Part shown: one piece after another, positions 32,582-41,450 of the stretch | Position numbering within the stretch: the first letter of the stretch is position 1 | How the letters are laid out: each line of letters opens with the position of its first letter | Assembly (NCBI GenBank): GCA_903822075.1 | Contig: CAIJNK010000009.1 | Coordinates: 1 to 53,626, forward strand | Length of the DNA stretch: 53,626 nt | Reading direction: 5' to 3' | Source: an uncultured bacterium | Lineage (GTDB): Bacteria > Patescibacteriota > Minisyncoccia > Phycocordibacterales > GWA1-40-21 | Made by a program: the position numbers and the translations under genes | The notes under the pieces: generated by a model | Seen by the model: the letters and a program-made list of their open reading frames with translations, nothing else | Told to the model about the DNA's origin: nothing | The model's database searches: none

Positions 32582-32632
32582 AGACTAGCATTTTATAAAC
32601 CGTTAGACAATTCGGCTATTTTTTGCCATACT
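32582..32632. promoter_or_regulatory. Interlocked divergent promoters (dus / 61-aa gene)
   Basis: Minus strand: TTGTCT (32605-32610), 17 nt, TAGTCT (32582-32587), 6 nt before the dus ATG. Plus strand: TAGACA (32604-32609), 17 nt, CATACT (32627-32632), driving the 61-aa gene. The two -35 boxes overlap by five bases, the same design as at 10.1 kb. Confidence 0.6.
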
Positions 32633-32665
32633 ATGTGACAGTTTGGGTCTTTCGAAAGGAGAATC

Positions 32666-32851
32666 ATGCAAACCCTGTGTGGATATCTGTTTTCATATCT
32701 GACGGTGACCTGTTATTTCATGGTCTTTGCTCATGATCCGGTCACAAAGACGATGGGAAAAATCCATTTCATATTTGTCATAATAGCGGCCGCCGCTGTC
32801 ATAACCTACGTGGTTACTACGCCGAAAAAAGTCCGAAAGACAGTGACGTAA
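32666..32851 (+). CDS. 61-aa membrane miniprotein
   Basis: A 61-residue protein with two hydrophobic segments (about 6-25 and 34-50) and a basic tail. A good Shine-Dalgarno AAAGGAGA precedes the ATG, and a perfect 13-bp terminator follows. It is a clear small SD-led gene between housekeeping genes. No family recognised. Confidence 0.75.
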   Translation: MQTLCGYLFSYLTVTCYFMVFAHDPVTKTMGKIHFIFVIIAAAAVITYVVTTPKKVRKTVT

Positions 32852-32867
32852 AGACGGCAAATAACCG

Positions 32868-32897
32868 AAGTGCCGCGGAGATTACTCCGCGGCACTT
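32868..32897 (+). terminator. Terminator after the 61-aa gene
   Basis: A perfect 13-bp stem (AAGTGCCGCGGAG with complement), 4-nt loop, then GTTTTTTT. It also lies at the end of the convergent ftsQ-like gene. Confidence 0.9.
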
Positions 32898-32909
32898 GTT
32901 TTTTTATAA

Positions 32910-33740
32910 TCATTTCTTCCCCACTACTATTTTATCGGCAAAACGTAAATCAATATATTTTATTTTCTGGACGTCTTTATTTAAATCCAAATTATTTGTC
33001 TGAACAGCCCGTAACAGATTATCAAAAGAGGCGTCAAAGTCCGTCTTGTCGTTGAAGATTATTTCTATCCCCTGCTCTAGAATAAACCGATAATCATGGC
33101 CGTCATAACTCATGGCTACCACCTTCATGTTGTTTTGGTCTAAAATTCCCGCTAGGGTCAGAAGCTTGGCGTATACGGGTTTGGTTAAAAACTGTTGGCC
33201 AATAGGTGAAGTAGAGGTAGAAATATTGCCATAGCCTTTTATAAACATACTACCGGAGAAAACGGGCGCCAAGCTATAAATGTAACCCTCGTTATCGACA
33301 AAGTAACACTGAGGGTCGACAACTTTTATATCCGGACCGCACCAGACTGAATCCGGTCTCCTTTCCATGACAGTAATAGATATTTTTTGCCAAGAGTTCC
33401 AAGAGACATCCACCTCTTTGACGGCTTTAATTTCGTTCAGAATGTCAGTTTGGATCTGGAAGCGCGGAAAAATCAGGAAATCATTCCGAGCAAACAGGTA
33501 AAAGTAACGGCCGGTCAGGTCTCTATTCACAATAGCTAAAATATCGTCAGCAGAGACAGCGGCGTTACCGTAGACGTTAATTTCTTTCACTTTTATTTTC
33601 TCGTGCCCAGAAAAAATAGCTAGAGTAAAAATAATAACCAACACAAAAAACAAGATTATAAGAAACCGGATTAAAAACAGCCTCCGTCTCCTCACACGTA
33701 TTTGCGACGGGCCAAGATTTGGATTTCTAGTGATTGACAT
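32910..33740 (-). CDS. ftsQ: FtsQ/DivIB-like cell-division protein
   Basis: A 276-residue bitopic membrane protein: a basic cytosolic N-terminus (RVRRRR), one membrane helix (about 22-45) and a POTRA domain (IKVKEINVYGNAAVSADDIL). A beta domain follows, ending IKYIDLRFADKIVVGK, which is typical for FtsQ. It couples the divisome to septal peptidoglycan synthesis. Its ATG overlaps the serS stop by one base (TAATG), so the two are co-transcribed. The symbol is assigned from domain layout. Confidence 0.8.
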   Translation of the reverse strand: MSITRNPNLGPSQIRVRRRRLFLIRFLIILFFVLVIIFTLAIFSGHEKIKVKEINVYGNAAVSADDILAIVNRDLTGRYFYLFARNDFLIFPRFQIQTDILNEIKAVKEVDVSWNSWQKISITVMERRPDSVWCGPDIKVVDPQCYFVDNEGYIYSLAPVFSGSMFIKGYGNISTSTSPIGQQFLTKPVYAKLLTLAGILDQNNMKVVAMSYDGHDYRFILEQGIEIIFNDKTDFDASFDNLLRAVQTNNLDLNKDVQKIKYIDLRFADKIVVGKK

Positions 33741-35020
33741 TATTTACTAATCACGCTTTTCCCCATATATTTCTGCAATACCTCCGGCACTTTGATAGTT
33801 CCGTCGGCTTGCTGATAATTTTCCATAATAGCAATCAAGGTTCGGCCAATGGCGATAGCCGTGGCGTCATTCATGTGGACAAAGTCGGGCTTATCGTCTC
33901 CTTTCTTGAATCGAGTGTTAAGCCTTCTTGATTGATAGGAGGTCATTAAATCGGAAGTTTGCGTTTCTCGATATTTATTCTGCCCTGGCATCCAAGTTTC
34001 AACATCGAATTGTCTGTGATCTGGACCGCCCATATCGCCCGTACAAATAAGCATAACCTGGTAAGGCAAACCCAATGACTGCATGATATATTCCTGAATG
34101 GCGACCAGAAATTCTTGCTCCTGATATGAATATTCCGGCAGACAAAATGTTTCCATTTCCACTTTATCAAACTGATGCATACGAAGTATTCCACGAGTAT
34201 CCTTACCGGCCGCCCCCGCTTCCCGCCTGAAGGAAGTAGAGTAACCAGCATAACGGATTGGCAGTTTATCAACCGGAATAATTTCATCCATATGTATCGG
34301 CCCAAGTGTATGTTCCGCACTTCCCACTAAATATAGATCATCCGCCTCCGTATGGTATCTCTCTTCCCTTGGCTCAAGACGCGCCATCCTATTCATCACG
34401 GCTGGCTTTACAAAAACTGGTGGAATAATAGGCGTAAAAGGCTTCGTGCTGATATTCAGACCGGCGTTATTCTTTATTTTTTCTAAAGTATCTTCATTGG
34501 TTAATATTTCCAAGACAAATTGAATCAAGGCAAATTGCATTAAAGCCAAATCACCTTTTAGATATGTGAATCTTGGACCGGAAACCTTTGCCGCCGTTTC
34601 ATTATCAATAATGCCAAGTGCCTCCCCTAGTTCCCAATGCTCTTTCGGTTTAAAAGCAAAGACCGGTTTTTCACCAACTTGTCTAGCCACTTTATTTCCG
34701 GATTCGTCAGGACCGATCGGAGTATCCGCGGATGGGATATTCGGTAAATCAATCATCAGAGCCATAAAGGTCTTCTCCACCTCGGCCAATTTGGCCTCAA
34801 CCAAGACGGCCTCTTTTTTTATGGTAATTCCCTCTTCAATGGCCCGATTTTGAGCCGCAATGTTCTTCTTCTGACCTAATTCATCAAGTTGATTTTTTAG
34901 AACTTTTCTTTCTTCGTATGAAGCAAGTAGAGCATCCAAATCCACCGGCTTGGACCGTTTATTCTTTATGGCCGCCTCAACTAGGTCCCTGTTTTCCTTA
35001 ATGAATTTTATGTCTAGCAT
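33740..35020 (-). CDS. serS: Seryl-tRNA synthetase
   Basis: A 426-residue class II aminoacyl-tRNA synthetase. The N-terminal coiled-coil arm (about 30-100) precedes the catalytic domain with motif 2 (SFRREAGAAGKDTRGILRMH, R/H contacts) and motif 3 near the C-terminus (AIAIGRTLIAIMENY). Length matches bacterial SerRS (~425). TATAAT ends 9 nt before the ATG. It leads an operon with the ftsQ-like gene. Confidence 0.97.
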   Translation of the reverse strand: MLDIKFIKENRDLVEAAIKNKRSKPVDLDALLASYEERKVLKNQLDELGQKKNIAAQNRAIEEGITIKKEAVLVEAKLAEVEKTFMALMIDLPNIPSADTPIGPDESGNKVARQVGEKPVFAFKPKEHWELGEALGIIDNETAAKVSGPRFTYLKGDLALMQFALIQFVLEILTNEDTLEKIKNNAGLNISTKPFTPIIPPVFVKPAVMNRMARLEPREERYHTEADDLYLVGSAEHTLGPIHMDEIIPVDKLPIRYAGYSTSFRREAGAAGKDTRGILRMHQFDKVEMETFCLPEYSYQEQEFLVAIQEYIMQSLGLPYQVMLICTGDMGGPDHRQFDVETWMPGQNKYRETQTSDLMTSYQSRRLNTRFKKGDDKPDFVHMNDATAIAIGRTLIAIMENYQQADGTIKVPEVLQKYMGKSVISK

Positions 35021-35108
35021 TTTTTTAAAATTATAATTAACTTGTTTTTTATAATATCAATACTAGCATTTTCCAAAAAAGTTATCCACAGGATCAGGTT
35101 TTTAATTG

Positions 35109-35137
35109 TTGATTCAATTTTTAACCAGCGATATAAT
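35109..35137 (+). promoter_or_regulatory. Promoter of the 51-aa gene transcript
   Basis: TTGATT (35109-35114), exactly 17 nt, TATAAT (35132-35137). The predicted start is near 35144, 23 nt before the leader ORF. Confidence 0.8.
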
Positions 35138-35166
35138 TATGGTGAAGATGGAGGGTAGGGAGATCA

Positions 35167-35217
35167 ATGAGGGTTTCCCCTGAATACTTCTTCATCGAAA
35201 CATGCATACCGACATAA
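35167..35217 (+). CDS. 16-codon leader peptide coupled to the 51-aa gene
   Basis: ATG after TAGGGAGATCA (SD-like); 16 codons (MRVSPEYFFIETCIPT). Its TAA stop overlaps the Shine-Dalgarno TAAGGAGG of the next gene, so a ribosome terminating here would sit on that site. This suggests translational coupling or attenuation. Confidence 0.5.
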   Translation: MRVSPEYFFIETCIPT

Positions 35218-35229
35218 GGAGGTACGGGT

Positions 35230-35385
35230 ATGAGAACGAGACGAGTAGTGGTTGGTTTGGCGGCGGTGGTGGCGGTTCGTGAAGTCAAGAAGGTCGACGA
35301 CATGGACACAACGGCGATCATGGCAACCGGTGCAACGCGGGCGACGATCATCGATATTGCGGCCGGCTCGGTCGTGGTTGAATAA
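35230..35385 (+). CDS. 51-aa unknown SD-led protein
   Basis: A 51-residue protein (MRTRRVVVGLAAVVAVREVK...), rich in Val/Ala/Thr, with a basic start and an acidic end; strand-rich by prediction. Shine-Dalgarno TAAGGAGG, 7 nt spacing. Promoter and terminator bracket it. No family recognised. Confidence 0.7.
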   Translation: MRTRRVVVGLAAVVAVREVKKVDDMDTTAIMATGATRATIIDIAAGSVVVE

Positions 35386-35492
35386 GGACGCCAGCGAACT
35401 CACCAACTTCTGGTCCTGAAGTCACAATAAAGGACGGATCGGCTGAAGAACCAGCGGAACCCTCTCAATCCTAGAGCAAAAAAGGGATAAAC

Positions 35493-35517
35493 GGATCGCA
35501 GCTTCTGGTTGCGATCC
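35493..35517 (+). terminator. Terminator of the 51-aa gene unit
   Basis: An 8-bp stem (GGATCGCA/TGCGATCC) extended by two weaker pairs, followed by TTTTTTT. About 105 nt of 3' untranslated RNA precede it. Confidence 0.85.
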
Positions 35518-35573
35518 TTTTTTAATTTCAAAAATTTTCTAAAACAAAAATATCATGTTACTATTCAGCCAGA

Positions 35574-36467
35574 ATGAAAATAATTCACCAGATGGATCAG
35601 GACTTCCCTATTCGCGAATTGAATAAAAAGGAATTTCCATCCCAACTATTGGAAATCCCCCAACCACCGGAAAAACTTTATATCAGAGGTGGCTTGCCCG
35701 GACCGAATACCAAATTACTCTGCGTGGTAGGCAGTCGAAGGTATACTAATTATGGCAAAGAGGTTTGTGAAAAATTAATCAGTGGCTTACGCGGTTATGA
35801 CATAGCCATTGTTTCCGGACTCGCCATTGGCATTGACGGTATTGCCCACGAGGCGGCTATGAATACCGGTTTAAGAACCATAGCGGTGCCCGGTTCCGGA
35901 TTAGGTGTTGAGGCTATCCACCCTATGGCACATGTTGGCTTGGCTAAAAAGATTTTGGATAGTGGCGGATGCCTGCTATCAGAATATGAGCAAGACTTTA
36001 AATCCACCCTGTGGAGCTTTCCGCAGAGGAACAGAATCATGGCCGGTCTATCTTGTGCTGTCCTTATCATTGAAGCCGAGAAAAAATCCGGCACTATGAT
36101 CACCTCCCGAATGGCCACGGATTATAACCGCGATGTGCTTACCGTACCGGGTAATATTTTTTCCAAAACCTCCGAAGGGCCACATCTCCTGATCCGCCTC
36201 GGTGCCACCCCCATTACCAATTCCGCCGAACTGCTTTTGGCGCTTGGTTTTGAAAACAAAGATTCCGCGCCTCGAAATCTGGAATTGGAATACAGTGAAT
36301 GTTCACTGGAAGAAAAAGCCGTCATCAAAATTCTCCGAGAGCCCATACCCAAAGATGACCTCTTGCGAGCCCTCAATATGCCCGTCGGCCAAGCTAATGC
36401 CGTCCTCTCCGTCATGGAACTCAAAGGCCTGATCATAGAAAGACTCGGCGAAGTGCATTTGATATAA
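35574..36467 (+). CDS. dprA: DNA processing protein DprA
   Basis: A 297-residue DprA. It has the Rossmann-like DprA core (VVGSRRYTNYG, IVSGLAIGIDGIAHEAAM, LLSEYEQDFKSTLWSFPQRNRIMAGLS, EKKSGTMITSRMATDYNRDV) and a C-terminal winged helix (about 235-297). It loads RecA on incoming single-stranded DNA during natural transformation; competence is a known interest in CPR bacteria. TACTAT ends 9 nt before the ATG. Confidence 0.95.
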   Translation: MKIIHQMDQDFPIRELNKKEFPSQLLEIPQPPEKLYIRGGLPGPNTKLLCVVGSRRYTNYGKEVCEKLISGLRGYDIAIVSGLAIGIDGIAHEAAMNTGLRTIAVPGSGLGVEAIHPMAHVGLAKKILDSGGCLLSEYEQDFKSTLWSFPQRNRIMAGLSCAVLIIEAEKKSGTMITSRMATDYNRDVLTVPGNIFSKTSEGPHLLIRLGATPITNSAELLLALGFENKDSAPRNLELEYSECSLEEKAVIKILREPIPKDDLLRALNMPVGQANAVLSVMELKGLIIERLGEVHLI

Positions 36468-36469
36468 AG

Positions 36470-36498
36470 TTGCCTTTTTACTTTTTTTGTTTTAATCT
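36470..36498 (+). promoter_or_regulatory. Promoter of the 190-aa unknown gene
   Basis: TTGCCT (36470-36475), 17 nt, TAATCT (36493-36498). Leader about 55 nt. Confidence 0.55.
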
Positions 36499-36562
36499 AA
36501 CAAAAGAAGTTCCAAACACAATAACGATCTAAACAAATAGCAACGGAAAGGCACGGTAGATT

Positions 36563-37135
36563 ATGGATCTGAAGCAACTGACAGATATCCTGACGATGTT
36601 TGGCATACCCTTTGCCAATTGGGGGAATGATCCGGCAAATCCGCACGCTCGAACCGTTGATGATTTGTTGCGCCTGATTAATGATGGCTTTGCAAAACTC
36701 GAGATAAGCGAGCAGGGATTATCAATCGCATCCCATGAAATCCACCTGTATATCACGAGGGAAGATCAAGAAGGTACCTTCATCAATGCACAGGAAATCC
36801 TGCCAAACGGCAAAGTTATCGATTACGGACCAGAAATATATTTGCCGGGATTTTCGGTAAAACTAAATGGCAATCCGATCTCAGAGGTATGGAACAGGAT
36901 AATTAAAGGACTCGGATTGCAGGGCAAAAGGGATTATTGGATAAACAAAATACCCAAAGAAGACATCCCTTTTCCGATAACTCCAAGGAGTCCGTTTCCT
37001 GGTTTAAACCTGTCACTGACAGTCAGTGACGACTGGTACGCCCTTACTTTCAGAATAGGCGCTGAAGTTGAGGAGGAATACAGCTTTCCTCACACCGATG
37101 GTCGCCGGTCAGTTTGGCGTTGGAAAAAGAAATAG
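36563..37135 (+). CDS. Unknown protein, SD-led gene
   Basis: A 190-residue soluble protein I do not recognise. It alternates helices and strands, with Pro-rich turns around KEDIPFPITPRSPFPGL. It sits between dprA and topA with its own promoter and a perfect terminator, so it is an autonomous unit. GGAAAGG lies about 13 nt before the ATG, a weak Shine-Dalgarno. Confidence 0.75.
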   Translation: MDLKQLTDILTMFGIPFANWGNDPANPHARTVDDLLRLINDGFAKLEISEQGLSIASHEIHLYITREDQEGTFINAQEILPNGKVIDYGPEIYLPGFSVKLNGNPISEVWNRIIKGLGLQGKRDYWINKIPKEDIPFPITPRSPFPGLNLSLTVSDDWYALTFRIGAEVEEEYSFPHTDGRRSVWRWKKK

Positions 37136-37152
37136 GGGCGCAAGCATCATCA

Positions 37153-37178
37153 GCGGCGGGATCAGCAGATCCCGCCGC
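37153..37178 (+). terminator. Terminator after the 190-aa gene
   Basis: A perfect 11-bp stem (GCGGCGGGATC with complement), 4-nt loop, then TTTTTT. Confidence 0.92.
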
Positions 37179-37256
37179 TTTTTTAATTGTAAATTTTTAA
37201 CTGATAAATTTTCCAAATTTGGTGAAAAATATATTCTGTGGCATACTACGCTTTAT

Positions 37257-39431
37257 ATGAAACTTTTAATCGTCGAGTCACCATCAAAAGCCAAGACCAT
37301 TTCCAAATACCTGGATGGAAAATATGAAGTCCGCGCGAGCGTTGGGCATATTCGCGATTTGCCGAAGAGCAACAAAAAAGCCATTGACATCGAGGGCGGT
37401 TTTATCCCCCATTATGAAATTTCCCCCGGCAAAGAAAAAGTAGTGAGTGAAATTAAATCTTTGGCCAAAAAAGCGGACGAAATATTATTGGCCACCGACC
37501 CCGACCGTGAAGGCGAGGCGATTGCCTGGCACATCAAAGAAGCCGTGGGTTTGAAGGATCCGAAGCGCGTAGTTTTTTACGAAATTACCAAGGATGCCGT
37601 ACAGGAAGCGATGAAGCATCCGCGCGAGATTGATGACAATTTGAAACAAGCGCAGGAAGCGCGCCGGGTGCTTGACCGCTTGGTGGGTTATGACCTGTCC
37701 GGTTTGATTTGGAAAAAAGTGCGTTACGGTTTGTCCGCCGGCCGAGTGCAAAGCCCCGCTCTCCGCATTATAATGGAAAGAGAAAGGGAGATCCGCGCTT
37801 TTATTCCGGAAAACTTTTGGGTCATCACAGCTAATACCTTGACCACTGGAAAAGAGGATTTGACACTGACTTGCTCCGAGGAGCCACGTGATGAAAAACT
37901 GGTTGGCAAAATTTTAGAAACTGGTAAAAAATCCAAGTGGCTGGTTAGGGATGTAACAGAAACCGAAACTAAACGCTCTGCCCGTGCGCCTTTTACCACG
38001 AGTACCTTACAACAAACAGCCAGTTCCCGCCTCGGCCTGGCACCTTCCCGTACCATGGGTATAGCGCAGGGACTTTACGAAGCCGGACTTATCACATATA
38101 TGCGTACCGATAGCGTAAATCTGAGCCAAGTGGCCTTGGGTCAGATTCATAATTTGATTATAAAAAAATACGGTAAGGAATATCTAGATCCGCATGTCTT
38201 TACTGCCAAAAGCAAGAACGCCCAAGAAGCGCACGAAGCGATTCGTCCGACGGATATCAATAATATAAACGCCGGGATGAGTGATGAACAGAAAAGATTG
38301 TACCGCCTGATCTGGCAGAGAACCATCGCCTCCCAAATGGCCGATGCTAAAATGATGCGCACCAAGATTTTTGTGCAGGTTGGTTCATCAGAAACAATTC
38401 CAGAATTTACCGCCAACGGTTCCCGTCTGCTTTTCCCTGGCTGGCTCTCAGCTGATCCCGAAGGTACTGGCGATGACGTAATCTTACCAAAAGTGAGCGT
38501 GGGCGAAGAATTAAAACTCATAGACATAAGTGCCGAAGGCAAACAGACTGAACCACCTGGACGTTATTCCGAAGCTGGTCTGATTAAAGAACTGGAGAAA
38601 AGAGATATCGGCCGTCCGTCCACTTATGCTTCCATTATTAAAACGATTGAGGATCGTGGTTATGTGGAAAAAATAAACAAGGCGCTCGTGCCCACAGATA
38701 CCGGAGATGTGGTTAGTTCTTTCCTGGAAAATAATTTCCCAAATTATATCAGTGACACTTTTACCGCGGAAATGGAAGACAAACTCGACTTGATTGCCGA
38801 AGGTAAAGCCCAATATTTAAAGACACTGAAAGACTTCTACGGACCATTCCTAAAAGATGTGAAGTCCAAGGATAAGATAGATAAAGTGAATAATTTTGGC
38901 GAAGCCAGTCCTGAATTCAAATGCCCTATCTGTGGCGGACCAATGATTATTAAACTGGGTAAGACCGGTAAATTTCTTTCCTGCGCGAAATATCCCGACT
39001 GTACCGGCGCAAGAAAAATCACCGGTGAGGAAATGGCCGGACCAAAAGAAACCGGCGAAAAATGCCCAGAATGTAAGGACGGCAAATTAGTTCTGCGCGA
39101 AGGTAAGTTTGGTCAATTCATTTCTTGTTCCAATTACCCCAAATGCAAATACATCAAAAAAGATGCGGAGTTGGAAAGACAAAACAGTACCGGCGTAGCC
39201 TGCCCAATGTGTAAAATCGGCCTCATGACCGAGCGCCGCGGCCGCTTTGGTATTTTTTATAGCTGTTCCAATTATCCTAAATGCAAAAACGCTATCAAAG
39301 CGAAACCAACCGGCAATCTCTGTCCCACTTGCGGCGCTTTGATGATGGAAGGAACCAAAACCATACCTGAACGCTGTTCGGTCAAAACTTGTCCGAACCA
39401 CAATCCTCATAAAATTGACAAGATCAAATAA
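37257..39431 (+). CDS. topA: DNA topoisomerase I
   Basis: A 724-residue type IA topoisomerase. The start MKLLIVESPSKAKTISKYL begins the TOPRIM domain; the DxDxxxE metal site is in ATDPDREGEAIAWH. The active-site Tyr is Y281 (GLITYMRTDS). The C-terminus carries four Cys4-type zinc ribbons (CPICGG..., CPECKD..., CPMCKI..., CPTCGA...). It relaxes negative supercoils. The ATG at 37257 is chosen because family similarity starts there; CATACT ends 9 nt upstream, TTGGTG lies 17 nt before that. Confidence 0.97.
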   Translation: MKLLIVESPSKAKTISKYLDGKYEVRASVGHIRDLPKSNKKAIDIEGGFIPHYEISPGKEKVVSEIKSLAKKADEILLATDPDREGEAIAWHIKEAVGLKDPKRVVFYEITKDAVQEAMKHPREIDDNLKQAQEARRVLDRLVGYDLSGLIWKKVRYGLSAGRVQSPALRIIMEREREIRAFIPENFWVITANTLTTGKEDLTLTCSEEPRDEKLVGKILETGKKSKWLVRDVTETETKRSARAPFTTSTLQQTASSRLGLAPSRTMGIAQGLYEAGLITYMRTDSVNLSQVALGQIHNLIIKKYGKEYLDPHVFTAKSKNAQEAHEAIRPTDINNINAGMSDEQKRLYRLIWQRTIASQMADAKMMRTKIFVQVGSSETIPEFTANGSRLLFPGWLSADPEGTGDDVILPKVSVGEELKLIDISAEGKQTEPPGRYSEAGLIKELEKRDIGRPSTYASIIKTIEDRGYVEKINKALVPTDTGDVVSSFLENNFPNYISDTFTAEMEDKLDLIAEGKAQYLKTLKDFYGPFLKDVKSKDKIDKVNNFGEASPEFKCPICGGPMIIKLGKTGKFLSCAKYPDCTGARKITGEEMAGPKETGEKCPECKDGKLVLREGKFGQFISCSNYPKCKYIKKDAELERQNSTGVACPMCKIGLMTERRGRFGIFYSCSNYPKCKNAIKAKPTGNLCPTCGALMMEGTKTIPERCSVKTCPNHNPHKIDKIK

Positions 39432-39434
39432 CTA

Positions 39435-39462
39435 TTGACTTTTATAGTGTTTACTGTATAAT
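39435..39462 (+). promoter_or_regulatory. Promoter of the 117-aa unknown gene
   Basis: TTGACT (39435-39440), 16 nt, TATAAT (39457-39462). Leader about 32 nt with TAGGAG. Confidence 0.75.
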
Positions 39463-39500
39463 GGGAAAAGAATAAGAACACTTAGGATAGGAGTTTTTAA

Positions 39501-39854
39501 ATGGCTTGGCAACTAACAACGGAACAGGAAAATGTCGTCCGAACGGTTGGAAGACTGTATGATGATGCCTGCGAGGCTTCATCAATTTTGCTCCGAGAAA
39601 TCGAGGCGAGAAACTGTTTTATCATCTGGGACAACGGTGAAGTGAGACCGGGATTCCTGAAAGATGAGTTGAAGCACAGGGCGTTTCGAGAAAAACAGGG
39701 CTGGCCGCACAGTATTAAAATATTATTAAGCCACCTGCGGCCTCCCCCATCTACGGGCAGATTCGGTGACATCGGCCCATCAGGAGGACGGCTTCACCTT
39801 ACACACGCCGCAGTCTGTAGGGAGAATGTCCAGTACTACGGCGCAAACATGTAA
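39501..39854 (+). CDS. Unknown protein, SD-led gene
   Basis: A 117-residue soluble protein, no family recognised. The N-terminal half is helical (MAWQLTTEQENVVRTVGRLY), the C-terminal half Gly/Pro/Arg-rich. TAGGAG lies 7 nt before the ATG, and a strong terminator follows. Confidence 0.7.
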   Translation: MAWQLTTEQENVVRTVGRLYDDACEASSILLREIEARNCFIIWDNGEVRPGFLKDELKHRAFREKQGWPHSIKILLSHLRPPPSTGRFGDIGPSGGRLHLTHAAVCRENVQYYGANM

Positions 39855-39875
39855 CTGACCAGCCGTCAGGTAGCG

Positions 39876-39899
39876 CACCCCGAGCAAGCACTCGGGGTG
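39876..39899 (+). terminator. Terminator after the 117-aa gene
   Basis: A perfect 9-bp stem (CACCCCGAG with complement), 6-nt loop, then TTTTTT. It isolates the unit from the relA/spoT gene. Confidence 0.9.
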
Positions 39900-39941
39900 T
39901 TTTTTATTTGCGATTTTTTTAGGAAGGTCTATACTGAATAT

Positions 39942-41450
39942 ATGACTGTCAAAGACATTACAAACCTGATTAATTCCCCCACACCGGAGGATATTGTCTT
40001 AATCACCAAGGCCTATGATATGGCCGAAGAAGCGCACCGCGGAGTACTAAGAAAATCCGGCGAGCCTTACTTTACTCATGTCTATGAAACCGCTAAAATC
40101 ATTGCCGAGTTAAAAATGGACCCACCCACCATCTGCGCCGGACTCCTTCATGACTCCATTGAAGACGGAGTACTGACGGAAGAAAAAATCAAAAAAGAAT
40201 TTGGTGATGAAATACTCTTCTTAGTGCAAGGAGTAACCAAACTTGGAAAACTAAAATACCGCGGAGCGGAAAGACACATTGAAAGCTTGCGCAAGTTGTT
40301 CGTTGCTTCCGCTCAAGACATCCGCGTCATCATTATCAAGCTTTGCGACCGTTTGCATAATATGCGCACCTTGCAATATGTCAGGCCCGATAAACAAAAA
40401 AGAATTGCCTTGGAGACCTTGGAGATATTTGCTCCGCTCGCCTACCGTCTTTCAATCAGAAAGATATCACGTGAATTGGAGGATCTGTCTTTTCCTTACG
40501 TTTACCCCAAAGAATATGAAAACGTCAAAGAATTGATGAAACTGAAAAATGAGGAGACCTTACCTCGTTTGGAAAGATTTATGAAATCGGTCAAAATAGC
40601 TTTGGTGGAAGGCGGCTTAACTAATTTTAAAACCGATTATCGGCAAAAAGGTCTCTATAGCTTAAGCAAAAAAATAATTAAAAAGGGTGGTGATATTGAA
40701 AATATTTATGATATTCTCGCGTTACGAATTTTTACGGATTCTGTGACGGATTGTTACAAAGCCTTAGGTATCATCCATGGTAAATGGCGTCCTTTACCCG
40801 GACGTATCAAGGACTACATTGCCATGCCCAAAACCAACGGCTATCAAAGTTTGCACACCACGGTCTTTACTGGCGACGGTTCGATTGTGGAAGTCCAGAT
40901 TCGCACGCATGATATGCATAAACAGGCTGAATACGGTATCGCTTCGCACTTGTCGTACAGTGACATAAAAAACAATGAGAGTAAGGAGATGGGTTGGTTC
41001 AGCCAATTTTTGCCAAAATCTTTGAGTTTTTTCTTTAAAACCCAGACGCCAGACCAAAAAACTCCGACTTGGGTTAAAGATCTAGCGGAAGAATCATACA
41101 AAGCTTGCAATGGTGAAGAGACACTGGATGATTTAAAAACTGATTTTTTCCAACAGCGGATTTTTACTTTTACACCCAAAGGAGACACGGTGGATCTGCC
41201 AATCGGCTCCACTCCAATTGATTTTGCGTATGCCATTCACTCGGATATCGGAAATCACATTTCGAGTGTCATGGTGAACAATAAGATTGCTTCCCTTCAT
41301 ACGGAGTTAAAGAATGGCGACCAAGTAGAAATCATCACCAAGAAAAACGCCAAGCCAAACCGTAAATGGCTAGACTATGCCAAAACCACCATGGCCAAGA
41401 GATTTATCAAGGCGGCTCTGAATATTAATACCGAAGAGATTAAACCGTAA
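39942..41450 (+). CDS. RelA/SpoT-type (p)ppGpp synthetase/hydrolase
   Basis: A 502-residue Rel homologue. The N-terminal HD hydrolase domain is intact ([16 protein letters not shown]), the synthetase domain follows ([31 protein letters not shown]-like), and a TGS domain ends the protein ([20 protein letters not shown]). The regulatory ACT/zinc-finger domains of long RelA/SpoT are missing. It probably sets alarmone levels in the stringent response. Start at 39942; an ATT/ATG upstream would reach through the terminator. TATACT ends 6 nt before the ATG. Confidence 0.95.
   Translation: [502 protein letters not shown]

Noticed and set aside
37068-37256. N-terminal extension of TopA
   Set aside because: The extra 63 residues run through a terminator and overlap another gene in a different frame.
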